From Xanthobacter flavus (GTDB lineage: Bacteria; Pseudomonadota; Alphaproteobacteria; Rhizobiales; Xanthobacteraceae), in assembly GCF_017875275.1 (NCBI RefSeq), contig NZ_JAGGML010000001.1, forward strand, positions 930,001 to 994,000: 64,000 nucleotides of DNA, written 5' to 3'. Positions 27,916-37,367 of this stretch are shown here, piece by piece. Within the stretch, counting starts at the first letter, position 1; every line of letters starts with the position of its first letter. The notes beneath the pieces were generated by a model. The model saw nothing but the letters and a program-made list of their open reading frames with translations. It ran no database searches and had not been told where the DNA came from. The translations under genes and the position numbers were made by a program.

Positions 27916-28803
27916 CTAGGTTCCCCGCGGGGGGCGGCGGATGTCCTCGTAAAGCACATGCAGCCGCTCCAGCGACTGCAGCGAGCGCTCCGGCTCCGCC
28001 GCCGCGAGGCCGAACACGATCATCTCCAGGCAGGCCAGGACCACGCCGTGCAGGGGAACGGTCTCCGACTTGCCCCGCGGAACCTTCACCACCACCTGCG
28101 CCTGCTTGCCGAAGGCGGGCGAGGCGGCGCCGGTGAGCAGGATCATCGGCACCTCCAGCCGGCGCGCCTCCTCCAGCGCGGCGACGCCCTCGCGGTGGGC
28201 GCTCGCCTGCCCCATCATGATGAGCACGTCTCCCCGGCGCATGGCGAGCAACTGCTCGCCAAGCGCGATGCCCGTGCGGTTGAGCGCATAGGCGTGCCGC
28301 CCGTTGCGCATCAGCAGCCGCGCTGCGTAGTCGGCGAGGATGGCGGACGCGCCGATGCCGAAGATGCCGATGCCGGCGCGCTCCCGCATCAGCGCGATGG
28401 CATTGGCGATGGCGCGGCGGTTTTCCGCGCTCGTGACCTGCTCGATGCCGGCGATATGACCGGCCCGGACGAAATCGATGGAAGCATCCACGTCGCGAGC
28501 GAGCTGCTCCGTGGTGGAGGTCATCTTGTCGGCCGAGGAGACGACGCCACCGAGGAAGCCGGCAAGGGTGCGCTTGAGATCCTTCAGTCCGTCGAAGCCG
28601 AGTGCCTGCACGGCGCGGATGACGGTGGCGTCGGACGTTCCGGTTTCCGCCGCGATCTCCAGCGCCGACTGGCCAAGCGCCGTGCGGCGGTTCTCGTTGA
28701 TATAGTCGGCCACCACCTTCAGCTGCGGGGAGAGGCTGGCGCCCCGGCTGCGCAGGCGCTCGCCGAAGCGATCCACCCTGGCCTTGCGTCCCTGTGCCGT
28801 CAT
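27916..28803 (-). CDS. MurR/RpiR-family transcriptional regulator
   Basis: A 295-residue regulator: an N-terminal HTH_6 domain (SQLKVVADYINENRR-like region and TGTSDATVIRAVQALGF, about residues 10-80) and a SIS sugar-phosphate-binding domain (GIGIFGIGASAILADYAARLL, about 120-250). RpiR proteins sense phosphorylated sugars. ATG 28803 is used; its purine-rich upstream sequence abuts the start codon. Nearby targets are not obvious: it lies between the sugar-acid operon and the iron locus, convergent to the LysR gene. Confidence 0.85.
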   Translation of the reverse strand: MTAQGRKARVDRFGERLRSRGASLSPQLKVVADYINENRRTALGQSALEIAAETGTSDATVIRAVQALGFDGLKDLKRTLAGFLGGVVSSADKMTSTTEQLARDVDASIDFVRAGHIAGIEQVTSAENRRAIANAIALMRERAGIGIFGIGASAILADYAARLLMRNGRHAYALNRTGIALGEQLLAMRRGDVLIMMGQASAHREGVAALEEARRLEVPMILLTGAASPAFGKQAQVVVKVPRGKSETVPLHGVVLACLEMIVFGLAAAEPERSLQSLERLHVLYEDIRRPPRGT

Positions 28804-28920
28804 CCCCCTGCCGGTCCTGCCCCGCCCATGCCTCGAAAACGAGGAGCATGCTGGCACAGCCACAGCCCGTTTTCCATGTGGCGGCAGATGTTTGGAACGG
28901 CTCCGAAGTGCGTCTTCCCG

Positions 28921-29876
28921 CTAGCGTCGGGCGACCTTGAGCCGGATGACCTCGGCTTCCACCACCGCCGCCACGAGATTGAGGGCGGCATAGGTGTTGG
29001 AGATGGTCTCGTCCCGTGGCAGCAGCACGTAGCGGCCGTCGCGACAGGCCTTCATCAGGCGGCACCAGCCGGGCATCACCTTCTCCATGTCGGCCATCTC
29101 CGTCGCGGCCCGTGGCCGAGATCGGAGCGGAAGGTGCCGAAGGCGAGGTCGGCCTCCAGATCCGGCAGGCGCTCCGCGCTGACATCCATGCGGTCGCCCT
29201 CCGACATGGCCTCGACGATCTTCGGGAAGCGGAATCCGGCATCGCGGAGCACCCGGCCAAGGGCGCGGTCGGTGTGGAAGAGCGTGATCTTGCCCTGGTT
29301 CGCCTGGAAGCTCACCACGCTGAGGCTGCCGGTGTCCACGAGGCTGCGCAGCTGGGCGATTTGCGCCGCGTAGCGCGCCTGAAGGGCGGCCAGCCGCGCG
29401 CCGGTGCCGGTGAGGTCCGCGAGCTTGCCGTAGATCGCCGCCGGTCCTCCCTTCAGATGCTCGATGCTCACGGTGGGTGCGATGCGCTCCAGCTGCGACA
29501 CCGGCGTGTCGCGTGTGGGCGAGGTGATGATGAGATCGGGCTTCGCCGCCGCCACTGCCTCGATGTCGATTGCATTGGCACCGACGAAGGCGATGGGCGC
29601 GGTGTCGAAATCGACGCCGGTGAGCAGCTTGCCCGCCCTGAGAAAGCGCGTGCCATCCGGCCGCACCCGGCCATGGCTCGCCACCGGCGTCACGCCGAGT
29701 TCGATCAGCGGCAGGGTGATGTCGAGATCGTGCAGGGACACGATGCGCTGGGGGCGGACCGGCACCTGCACCGTCCGGCCGAGATCGTCTGTGAAGGCCC
29801 GCGTCTGGGCATGGGCCGGTGCGGAGACGCAGGCGATGACAAGCGCCAGAACGGCGAAGCGGAGCAGAGCAGTCAT
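28921..29876 (-). pseudogene. Iron-siderophore ABC transporter binding protein, frameshifted
   Basis: From ATG 29876 a signal peptide (FAVLALVIACVSAPAHA) and a helical-backbone metal-receptor fold follow (RTVQVPVRPQRIVSLHDLD, KPDLIITSPTRD). The frame runs to LEADLAFGTFRSDLGHGP and then reads out of phase to a stop at 29076. A shift of one base in the segment 29098-29115 restores a good family C-terminus (MPGWCRLMKACRDGRYVLLP, then ISNTYAALNLVAAVVEA) ending at 28921. The gene is therefore either a recent pseudogene or carries a sequence error in a GC-rich stretch. It belongs with the permeases and ATPase upstream. Confidence 0.75.
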
Positions 29877-29889
29877 CGGTTCGGTCCGG

Positions 29890-30939
29890 TCATATCTGGT
29901 CCCGTCGCCGCCACAGCAGGAAGAGGAAGAGCGGAACGCCGGCAAGGGTCATCACGATGCCGGCGGGGATCTGCAGCGGGGCGAAGGCGAGCCGGCCCGC
30001 CGTATCCGCGAGCAGCACCAGCGCCGCGCCGATCAGCCCGCTGGCGGCGAGCACGGCGGCCTGTCCGCCTCCGATGACCAGCCGCGCCATATGCGGCGCG
30101 ATGAGCCCCACGAAGCCAAGGCTGCCGACGCAGGAGACCGCCGCCGCCGTCATCAGCACCGGCGCCGCGAGCCCAAGCGCACCCGCGAGCCGCAGACGCA
30201 CCCCGAGACCTTTTGCGGCCGCATCGCCCAGCAGCATCGCGTCGGCGGCGCGGGCGGTGGCGAAGAGGAGGACCGCGCCCAGCACACCCCACAGCGCAAG
30301 GGCGGGGATCAGCGTCCATTCGGCGGCATGGAGGCTGCCCGCGAGCCAGACGAGGGCCGTCTCGACATCGTTGATGTCGGCGGTTGTGATGAACACGAGC
30401 AGCGCCGAGGCGAGCAGCCACGACACGCCGATGCCCACCAGAACGAAGCGCACCCCGGACAAGTCGCGGGCGACGAGCACCACCACCAGCGCGACGGCGA
30501 GCCCACCCGCCATTCCCGCCGGCAGGCGCCAGCCGGGGCCAAGCGCCGGCGCGGCGAGGATCAGCGCCAGCACCGCGAGGCTCGCACCTTCCTTGATGCC
30601 CACGAGGCCGGGATCGGCGAGGCCATTGCGCGTCAGCGCCTGCAAGGCGGCGCCGGACAGGCCCAGCATGGCGCCGGCCAGCAGCGCGAGCACCACCCGC
30701 GGCAGGCGCACGCCGGTCACCACATGGGCCACGTCGGGCGGTACGTCGCGAGCAAGAATGGCGGCCAGCACCCGGTCGAGGGGGATGGGCAGGCTGCCGG
30801 TCGCGAGGGCGAAGGCCGCCCCGCCCGCGATCAGGATGAGAACAACCATCGCCGCCGCAGCCGCGCGCGGCCGCACACGCAGGCTCAGCGGCCCCACCCG
30901 CACTTGCCGGTAGCCCGCCGCGCGGGCCAGGGCGCTCAC
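29890..30939 (-). CDS. FecCD-family iron transport permease (second)
   Basis: A 349-residue permease with about ten membrane helices. Family marks are RLPRVVLALLAGAMLGLSGAALQ, NGLADPGLVGI and CVGSLGFVGLIAPHMAR. It forms the inner-membrane channel for ferric siderophores with the neighbouring permease. GTG 30939 overlaps the stop of the upstream permease (GTGA). The binding-protein gene follows after 13 bp. Confidence 0.9.
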   Translation of the reverse strand: MSALARAAGYRQVRVGPLSLRVRPRAAAAAMVVLILIAGGAAFALATGSLPIPLDRVLAAILARDVPPDVAHVVTGVRLPRVVLALLAGAMLGLSGAALQALTRNGLADPGLVGIKEGASLAVLALILAAPALGPGWRLPAGMAGGLAVALVVVLVARDLSGVRFVLVGIGVSWLLASALLVFITTADINDVETALVWLAGSLHAAEWTLIPALALWGVLGAVLLFATARAADAMLLGDAAAKGLGVRLRLAGALGLAAPVLMTAAAVSCVGSLGFVGLIAPHMARLVIGGGQAAVLAASGLIGAALVLLADTAGRLAFAPLQIPAGIVMTLAGVPLFLFLLWRRRDQI

Positions 30940-31994
30940 GGCCGCCGCCGCGATGCGAGGGCGATGAAGACCGGCACGCCCACCAGCGCGGTGACGATGC
31001 CGGTCGCCAGTTCGCGGGGCGCGAACAGGCTGCGCGCGGCAAGGTCCGCCGCCACCAGCAGCGCCGCGCCGGCAAGCGCGCTCAGCGGCAGCACGAGCCG
31101 CATGTCGCGCACGCCCAGCGCCTTGACCGCATGGGGCACCACCAGCCCGACGAAGCCGATGGGGCCGGCCAGCGACACCGCCGCGCCGCAGAGCAGGCCG
31201 GCGGAGACGAGCGCGGCGAGGCGGGTGCGCGCCACATCTATGCCGAGCCCGGCCGCCACCTGATCGCCCATGGCCAGCGCATCGAGCCGCCGCGCCAGCA
31301 CAAGGGCCAGCCCGAGGCCAACGGCGGCCGGAGGCAGCGCGGCCCACAGCCCGCCGTAGCTGAGGCCGGAGAGGTCGCCGGCGAGCCACAGGCGCACGGT
31401 GGCGAGCGTCTGGTCGTCCAGCAGCAGCTGGGCGGAGGTGAGCGCGGCGGCGAAGGCGGAGAACGCGACGCCGCAGAGTGTCACCTTCAACGGCGTCAGC
31501 CCTGTGCGGCCGAGGGAGGCCGCGGCAAGGACAAGCGCGCACAGCAGTGTTGCGCCGAGCCCCGCCACCAGCGGGCGGATGGCAGCGAGCGCGGACGCAG
31601 GCAGCCCCCCTCCGAGCAGCGGCGACAGGGTCAGCGTCGAGACCACCGCCAGGGCCGCACCGGCGTTCAGCCCAAGCACATGGGGCTCGCCCAGCGGGTT
31701 GCGCGTGACCGACTGGATCAGCGCACCGGTAAGGCCGAGGCCCGCGCCCACCGCGAGCGCAGCCAGCAGGCGCAGCAGCCGCAATTCCACGATGACGTTA
31801 TGGTCGAAGCTGTCCGCATCGAAGGCGACCAGCGCCCGCACCACCGTCGAAGCCGGAATCGCCCGCGCCCCGAAGCCGAGATGCGAGACGGACAGCCCGG
31901 CGACCAGCAGCCCGAGCCCGCAGGCGACGAGCAGGGGGCGCGCCGCGCGAAGGCGGACGCCGGCGACGGCGGAGGGTGTGGCGGCAATGCTCAA
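30936..31994 (-). CDS. FecCD-family iron transport permease (first)
   Basis: A 352-residue permease: a first membrane segment (LLVACGLGLLVAGLSVSHLGFG), then RLLRLLAALAVGAGLGLTGALIQ, NPLGEPHVLGLNAGAA and LAGPIGFVGLVVPHAVK. It overlaps the ATPase gene by 4 bp. The two permeases are about as long as each other but clearly different, as expected for a heterodimer. Confidence 0.9.
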   Translation of the reverse strand: MSIAATPSAVAGVRLRAARPLLVACGLGLLVAGLSVSHLGFGARAIPASTVVRALVAFDADSFDHNVIVELRLLRLLAALAVGAGLGLTGALIQSVTRNPLGEPHVLGLNAGAALAVVSTLTLSPLLGGGLPASALAAIRPLVAGLGATLLCALVLAAASLGRTGLTPLKVTLCGVAFSAFAAALTSAQLLLDDQTLATVRLWLAGDLSGLSYGGLWAALPPAAVGLGLALVLARRLDALAMGDQVAAGLGIDVARTRLAALVSAGLLCGAAVSLAGPIGFVGLVVPHAVKALGVRDMRLVLPLSALAGAALLVAADLAARSLFAPRELATGIVTALVGVPVFIALASRRRP

Positions 31995-32863
31995 CGCTGC
32001 CCTCCCCCGGAAGGCCCGAGCGGGACGAACACCGGCTTGCCGGTGCGCGGATGCGGCACCGCCTCCACCTCAAGGCCGAAAATGTCGGCCACATCCGCCG
32101 CCGAAAGGCTCCGCCCCTCTCCCGCCACGGCGCGAATGCGGCCGTCCTTCAGGCAGAGCACCGTATCGGCATAAGCGACGGCCATGTTGAGATCGTGCAG
32201 CACCACCACCACGGTGCGGCCGTGCGCATGGGCGAGGCGGGCGAGCAGGTCGAGCACCTCCACCTGATAGCGCAGGTCCAGGAAGGTGGTGGGTTCATCC
32301 AGCAGGATCACCGAGGTTTCCTGCGCCATGGCCATGGCGATCCAGCAGCGCTGGCGCTGGCCACCGGAGAGCGCGGCGACCGGCGTCCCGGCGAAATCGC
32401 TGGTGCCGGTGAGGCCCATGGCGGCATCCACGGCGGCGGCGTCCTTATCGCTCCACTGGCTGAGGAAGCCCTGATGCGGATGGCGCCCGCGCGAGACGAG
32501 TTCGTAGGCGGTGAGCCCCTCCGGCACCAGCGGGCTCTGCGGCAGGATGCCCAGCTCCCGCGCCAGCACCCGCGTCGGCTGCCCGTGCACGGCCCGGCCG
32601 TCGAGCAGAACCGTTCCGCCCATGGGCTGGAGCAGCCGGGCCATGGTGGCGAGGAGCGTAGACTTGCCGGAGCCGTTGGGGCCGATGAGCGCCGTCATGC
32701 GGCCGGCGGCGACAGTGAAGCTCACCCCGTCCACGACGAGGCGCTGGCCATAGCCGGCCTTCAGGTCGGCGACGCGCAGGCGGACGGCATCCGGGTCCGT
32801 GACCGCATCCGCCCGCACCCAATTCTGCACCGCTCCGCTCCCACGCCGTCGCAGCCTCCACAT
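31991..32863 (-). CDS. Iron-siderophore ABC transporter ATP-binding protein (FecE-like)
   Basis: A 290-residue ATPase with Walker A GPNGSGKST at residues 61-69, signature LSGGQRQRCWIAMAMAQ and Walker B ILLDEPTTFLDLRYQVEVL, the typical siderophore-importer form. Walker A lies about 25 residues later than usual, so the true start may be internal, for example GTG 32818. First gene of the minus-strand iron operon and divergent from the TonB receptor. Confidence 0.9.
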   Translation of the reverse strand: MWRLRRRGSGAVQNWVRADAVTDPDAVRLRVADLKAGYGQRLVVDGVSFTVAAGRMTALIGPNGSGKSTLLATMARLLQPMGGTVLLDGRAVHGQPTRVLARELGILPQSPLVPEGLTAYELVSRGRHPHQGFLSQWSDKDAAAVDAAMGLTGTSDFAGTPVAALSGGQRQRCWIAMAMAQETSVILLDEPTTFLDLRYQVEVLDLLARLAHAHGRTVVVVLHDLNMAVAYADTVLCLKDGRIRAVAGEGRSLSAADVADIFGLEVEAVPHPRTGKPVFVPLGPSGGGQR

Positions 32864-32909
32864 TCGGAAAGCGCGTGCCTCTCAGGCCCCTTCCCTCTCC
32901 CGCGCGGCC

Positions 32910-32923
32910 CTGTAGTAGTCAAA
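32910..32923 (-). promoter_or_regulatory. Shared 14-base element facing the ATPase gene
   Basis: On the minus strand it reads TTTGACTACTACAG, 47 bp before the ATPase start. It differs by one base from the element at 33170-33183 facing the receptor gene. It contains TTGACT, so it might be a -35 box within a longer conserved promoter, or a regulator site. Confidence 0.45.
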
Positions 32924-33169
32924 CCGTGACGGCGCCAAAAGCCAGCGCATATTTGAACAGACGCAAATCATGTGGCCAATACACATCACGTCCGGAGCGT
33001 CATTTTAATATTGGAATAATTTGAATGTGATCTGCCCAGCGGGGACAACGCCTGACAACACGCCACTTCCATGCGCTTTGGTCGTGAAATTGACCCCGTT
33101 TGCAATCACTGCGCCATTCGGCTTCGATGAAGCATCCCCTTCACCCTGAGGCATTGGACGCTTTCCAGA

Positions 33170-33183
33170 TTTTACTACTACAG
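33170..33183 (+). promoter_or_regulatory. Shared 14-base element facing the TonB receptor gene
   Basis: TTTTACTACTACAG on the plus strand, 77 bp before the receptor start. It matches the element in front of the divergent ATPase gene with one change and has the same orientation relative to its gene, as expected for a co-regulated pair. Confidence 0.45.
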
Positions 33184-33260
33184 CACATTTTGAGGAACTC
33201 GGTCCGACACCGCGCGGCGAAGTTCATGCGGCCGCGCGTCGGACCGGGATTTTGGGACAG

Positions 33261-35441
33261 ATGATTTCTTCATTGCCGTCGCGCGCACGCCTGATGCTCT
33301 CCGCCTCCCTGCTGGCGCTCGCCCCGTTCGCGGCGGACGGCGCTTCCGCGCAAACGGCCCCGCCGCCCGCCTGGGACCTTCCGGCCACCGACACGGACCT
33401 TCCGACCATCGTGGTGAATGCCGAGCGCGGCGACGGCGTCGTGGTGGGCTACCAGACCATCACCACCTCAACCGCCACCCTCACCCAGATGCCCGTGCTG
33501 GATATTCCGGCGGCCATCAACACGGTGACGCAGGACGTCATCCAGGACCAGAACGCCACCACCCTCGAACAGGTGCTGCAGAACATCTCGAACGTGACCG
33601 TCGCCAACACCCTCGGCGGCACGCAGGATGCCTTCATCCGCCGCGGCTTCGGCGACAATCGCGACGGCGGCGTGCTGACGAACGGACTGCGCACCGTGCT
33701 GCCCCGCAGCTTCAACGCCACCACCGACCGGGTGGAGGTGTTGAAGGGGCCGGCCTCCACCCTCTACGGCATCCAGGAGCCGGGCGGCATCATCAACGTC
33801 ATCACCAAGAAGCCGCAGGAGACCTTCAACGCCTATCTCAACGGCTCGATCTCCAGCTTCGGCGGCGGTACCGGCGATTTCGACGTCACGGGTCCGATCA
33901 ACGGCACGGGCCTCGCCTTCCGCTTCATCGGCGAGTGGCAGGACCAGAACTACTGGCGCAACTTCGGCGACATCGAGCAGAACATCCTTGCCCCGTCGCT
34001 GGCCTGGTACGGCGAGAACACCACGGCGACCCTCGCCTACACCCACCGCGAATATTCCGTGCCGTTCGACCGCGGCACCATCTTCGATCTCAACACCGGC
34101 AAGGCCGTGCCCGTGGACCGGCGCATCCGCTTCGACGAGCCCTATAACGTCACCAACGGCACGTCCGACCTCGTGCTCGCGGGCGTCGAGCATGCCTTCA
34201 ACGACGCCTGGAAGCTGAAGGTCAACTACGCCTGGAGCCAGGACGTCTATGAGGACAACCAGGCCCGCGTGATCGCCTACGATCCAGCCACCGGCATCCT
34301 CACGCGGCGGGCCGACGCGACCCAGGATTCCACCCAGCACGACAACAACCTGCGCGCCGACCTCACCGGCACGGTCATGATCGCGGGCATGAAGAACGAG
34401 CTGCTGTTCGGCGCCAATGTGAACGACTACGACGTGCTGCGCACGGACATGATCCGCTGCAAGAACGTCAAGGGTTTCAACATCTACCACCCGGTGTACG
34501 GCACCTTGCCCGCCTGCACCACCGTCTCCGCCGCCGACAGCGACCAGCGGGCCAACCAGACCCTCTACAGTGGTTATGCGCAGGATGCGGTCTACCTGAC
34601 CGACCAGTGGATCGTCGTCGCCGGCGGCAGCTATGCCTGGTACACCCAGACCGCCGGCAAGGGCCGCCCCTTCAACCTCAACACAGATGCCGAAGGCGGC
34701 GAGTTCATGCCCCGGGCGGGCGTGGTCTACAAGGCCACCGACAAGCTCTCCTTCTACGCCAATTACGCCACCTCATTCGTGCCGCAGATCTCCATCGCCA
34801 GCGAGATCGGCTCGCTGCCGCCGGAGACCGGCGTGTCCTACGAGGCGGGCATGAAATTCGAGGTGCTTAAGGGGCTGACGGGCACCGTCGCCGTCTTCAA
34901 CATCGAGAAGGAGAACGTGCTCTATAACGAGGTCATCAATGGCGAGACCTTCGCCCGCACCGCCGGAAAGGTGCGCTCGCGGGGCTTCGAGTTCGACATT
35001 TCCGGCGCCGTGACCGAGCAGATCAACGTCATCGCCAGCTACGGCTACACGGATGCGAAGATCGTCGAGGATCCGCAATATGCGGGCAACGTCCCGGCCA
35101 ACGTCGCGTCACACACCTTCTCGCTGTTCGCGACCTATGATTTCGGCAAGGTCTGGGGCGAAAATTCCCTGAAGGTGGGCGGCGGCTTCCATGGCCAGAG
35201 CGAGGCGCCCGGATCGGCCGCCAACACTTTCTGGCTGCCGGGCTATGTGGTGTTCGACGCCATGGTCGCCTACACCATCCCCCAGCCCACGCCCTGGGCG
35301 GTGACGCCGCTGACCGTGCAGCTCAATGTGAAAAACCTGTTCGACACGACCTATTACGTCTCGTCCATCGGCACCAACAATCTCGGCGTCGCCATCGGTG
35401 CCCCGTTCGAGGCAACCCTCTCCGCCCGGCTGAAGTTCTGA
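33261..35441 (+). CDS. TonB-dependent siderophore receptor
   Basis: A 726-residue outer-membrane receptor. The signal peptide cleaves after GASAQ; the TonB box region is DLPTIVVNAERG; the plug domain has TQDVIQDQNATTLEQVLQ and RGFGDNRDGG, then VEVLKGPASTLYGIQEPGG; a 22-strand barrel ends with the aromatic LSARLKF. No N-terminal STN signalling domain is present, so it does not signal to a FecR-type anti-sigma factor. With the divergent ABC importer it forms a full siderophore uptake route. ATG 33261 is preferred to a TTG at 33252. Confidence 0.93.
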   Translation: MISSLPSRARLMLSASLLALAPFAADGASAQTAPPPAWDLPATDTDLPTIVVNAERGDGVVVGYQTITTSTATLTQMPVLDIPAAINTVTQDVIQDQNATTLEQVLQNISNVTVANTLGGTQDAFIRRGFGDNRDGGVLTNGLRTVLPRSFNATTDRVEVLKGPASTLYGIQEPGGIINVITKKPQETFNAYLNGSISSFGGGTGDFDVTGPINGTGLAFRFIGEWQDQNYWRNFGDIEQNILAPSLAWYGENTTATLAYTHREYSVPFDRGTIFDLNTGKAVPVDRRIRFDEPYNVTNGTSDLVLAGVEHAFNDAWKLKVNYAWSQDVYEDNQARVIAYDPATGILTRRADATQDSTQHDNNLRADLTGTVMIAGMKNELLFGANVNDYDVLRTDMIRCKNVKGFNIYHPVYGTLPACTTVSAADSDQRANQTLYSGYAQDAVYLTDQWIVVAGGSYAWYTQTAGKGRPFNLNTDAEGGEFMPRAGVVYKATDKLSFYANYATSFVPQISIASEIGSLPPETGVSYEAGMKFEVLKGLTGTVAVFNIEKENVLYNEVINGETFARTAGKVRSRGFEFDISGAVTEQINVIASYGYTDAKIVEDPQYAGNVPANVASHTFSLFATYDFGKVWGENSLKVGGGFHGQSEAPGSAANTFWLPGYVVFDAMVAYTIPQPTPWAVTPLTVQLNVKNLFDTTYYVSSIGTNNLGVAIGAPFEATLSARLKF

Positions 35442-35471
35442 CCCCCCGGCCGGACGGCAGCGAGCCTCTGA

Positions 35472-36590
35472 TTATTCGCCAGCCGCATGTGCCTCCAGCC
35501 GCCGCTCCTTGGCGTAGCGCACCAGCGCGGCGAAACGGTAGAGGCCGTGGACGAACTTGCCGTAGGGCATGGTCAGGAAGAAGCCAAAGACGAAGCCGAG
35601 GTGAATGGCGAGCATCGTCCCCATGGCCGGCGTCGCGCGCAGCACCAAAAGCGCGAGGCCGGTGAGCGCGGTGCCGAACAGCATGGCGAGAAAGGCCGCG
35701 TCCATGCCCCGGCGCGTGTCGTCCATCATCATGGGATCACGCGCCTTCTTCGCCAGAAACAGCCCGGCCGGCCCGATCACCAGGCCGATGCCGCCGAGGG
35801 TGCCGAGCACCACCGGCAGGTCCCACCACGGATAGGGCGACATGCGGCCCAGCAGATAATGGTAGAGGGTCGCCACCGAGGTCGCGGCGAAGCACAAGGC
35901 GAAGCCGTAGAAGGTGAAATGGTGGAACAGCCGACGATTGTCGGTGGGCTTCTCGTCCTCGTTCATGCAGCCCACGCCGCCGCCATCCAGATAGCGCAGC
36001 TGGCCCGCATCCTTCATGGCCTGCCAGAGGGAGGGCGCATCGGGCGGCAGGGGCTTGCCGTTTTCCATGTCCCGCCAGAAGGCGCGCAGGCCCATGAACA
36101 GGGCCAGCAAGGCGTAGAGGAACACCCCGCCGAACAGCGCCACCATGGCATTGTGCGGCATGAGGCGGAAGAAGGCGCCCGGCCCCACATGCGCGCCGAA
36201 CATCACAGCCGGATCATTGAAGGCCATGAACCCGCCGAGGAAGGCGGCGACCGACGCGGCGGTTATGAGGGCCACGACGAGGCCGTTGCGCCGGAACAGG
36301 CCGGCGAGCGGACGCGGCCACGCATAATGGGCATAGGAATCGTTGCGCACCTCGGCGAGCGTGCGCGGCACGTTCACATTGAATTCGTGCGGCGGCGAGA
36401 ACTGGCAGTCAAAATAGCACGCGCCGCAGGAATGGCAGAGGTTCGACAAATAGTTGAGATCGCCAGCCGAGAATGCCCGACGCATCTCCATGGCCGGAAA
36501 CACGGCGCACAGGCCCTCGCAATAGCGGCACGAATTGCAGACCGTCATGAGCCGGGCCGCTTCCTCCAGCGGCGAGCTGTGCGCGTTCAT
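35472..36590 (-). CDS. tcuB: Tricarballylate utilisation Fe-S membrane protein TcuB
   Basis: A 372-residue protein with two 4Fe-4S motifs near the N-terminus (Cys18, 21, 24, 28 in CNSCRYCEGLC; Cys52, 55, 58, 62 in CHSCGACYFDC) and then about six membrane helices. TcuB reoxidises the flavin of TcuA and passes electrons to the quinone pool. ATG 36590 has GGAAGAA upstream; an in-frame ATG at 36626 would lie over the putative GntR operator. Its partner tcuA is 0.8 kb away, separated by a GntR regulator on the other strand. Confidence 0.9.
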   Translation of the reverse strand: MNAHSSPLEEAARLMTVCNSCRYCEGLCAVFPAMEMRRAFSAGDLNYLSNLCHSCGACYFDCQFSPPHEFNVNVPRTLAEVRNDSYAHYAWPRPLAGLFRRNGLVVALITAASVAAFLGGFMAFNDPAVMFGAHVGPGAFFRLMPHNAMVALFGGVFLYALLALFMGLRAFWRDMENGKPLPPDAPSLWQAMKDAGQLRYLDGGGVGCMNEDEKPTDNRRLFHHFTFYGFALCFAATSVATLYHYLLGRMSPYPWWDLPVVLGTLGGIGLVIGPAGLFLAKKARDPMMMDDTRRGMDAAFLAMLFGTALTGLALLVLRATPAMGTMLAIHLGFVFGFFLTMPYGKFVHGLYRFAALVRYAKERRLEAHAAGE

Positions 36591-36620
36591 CTGGAATTCT
36601 TCCTTGTTGTGTGAGTTGTC

Positions 36621-36630
36621 TTGCATACAG
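36621..36630 (+). promoter_or_regulatory. Putative GntR operator upstream of tcuB
   Basis: TTGCATACAG followed by CTGCGCACAG. The same core occurs upstream of tcuA (TTGTATACAG, then GCGCAG four bases on), in the same orientation relative to the gene. It fits the GT-N2-AC core of FCD-type GntR sites. Placed between the divergent tcuB and gntR starts. Confidence 0.5.
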
Positions 36631-36697
36631 CTGCGCACAGCCGTACTCCCTTCAAGGACCGGCGCGCGGCGCGCACCGGACAGCGGGGAGGAGCGCA

Positions 36698-37357
36698 ATG
36701 GCGGATGCGACGGCTCAAGGAGACGACGGCCTCTCCCGCGCGCAGCGCGTCTACGAGCGGCTGAAGGAGGATATCCGGGCCGGGGCCCTCCGGCGCGGCG
36801 AGCGCGTGCGCGAGGAGCAGGTGGCGCGGGCGCTGGGCGTCAGCCGAACGCCGGTGCGCGAGGCGCTGACGCGGCTCACCGCGCGCGGGCTGATCGAGGC
36901 GACGCCGGCCGGACTGGTGGTGGCCACCATCTCCCGCCCCCAGACCCTTGAGCTCTACGCCATGCGCGAGGTGCTGGAAGGCTCGGCCGCCCGCTTCGCC
37001 GCCCAGCACGCCGCGCCCAGCGAGATCGCCATGCTCGACCGCCTCTCGTCCGCCTTCGAGACGGCGTTCGGCGATGCGGACCGGCTGGCCGAGCTGAACC
37101 GCCGTTTTCATTCCGCCATCGTGGACGCCGCCCACAACCGCTACCTGGTCCGCATGCTGGACGAGCTGAGCGACGCCCTCGCCCTGCTGCCGGGCACCAC
37201 CTTCCAGCTGGCCGAGCGCGGACCGCTGGCAGTGCGTGAGCATGCCGCCATCGTGGCCGCCATCGCCGCCCGCGATCCGGACGCCGCCGAGCGGGCGGCG
37301 CGGCTGCACATCCAGCATGCGCAGGAGGCGCGGCTGGCGCTGATGCAGCTCGACTGA
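36698..37357 (+). CDS. GntR-family regulator (FCD domain)
   Basis: A 219-residue regulator: winged helix at about residues 12-80 (RVREEQVARALGVSRTPVREALTRL) and an all-helical FCD ligand domain with the conserved Asp/His metal site (AELNRRFHSAIVDAAHN). FCD regulators respond to small carboxylates. It lies between tcuB and tcuA on the opposite strand and probably represses both plus itself through TTGYATACAG sites. GGGGAGGAG precedes ATG 36698. Confidence 0.9.
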   Translation: MADATAQGDDGLSRAQRVYERLKEDIRAGALRRGERVREEQVARALGVSRTPVREALTRLTARGLIEATPAGLVVATISRPQTLELYAMREVLEGSAARFAAQHAAPSEIAMLDRLSSAFETAFGDADRLAELNRRFHSAIVDAAHNRYLVRMLDELSDALALLPGTTFQLAERGPLAVREHAAIVAAIAARDPDAAERAARLHIQHAQEARLALMQLD

Positions 37358-37367
37358 GCCGCTCCGG

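Larger units (their letters stand above)
32864..33260. other. Divergent promoter region of the iron locus
   Basis: A 397-bp gap without a gene between the ATPase (minus) and the TonB receptor (plus). It is more AT-rich than its surroundings at 32990-33035. It holds two copies of a 14-base element, TTTKACTACTACAG, one facing each gene (32910-32923 on the minus strand, 33170-33183 on the plus strand). No convincing Fur or Irr box was recognised by eye. Confidence 0.6.

Noticed and set aside
33468-34490. A 340-codon antisense frame in the TonB receptor
   Set aside because: Low-complexity Val/Gly/Asp-rich shadow of the receptor gene.
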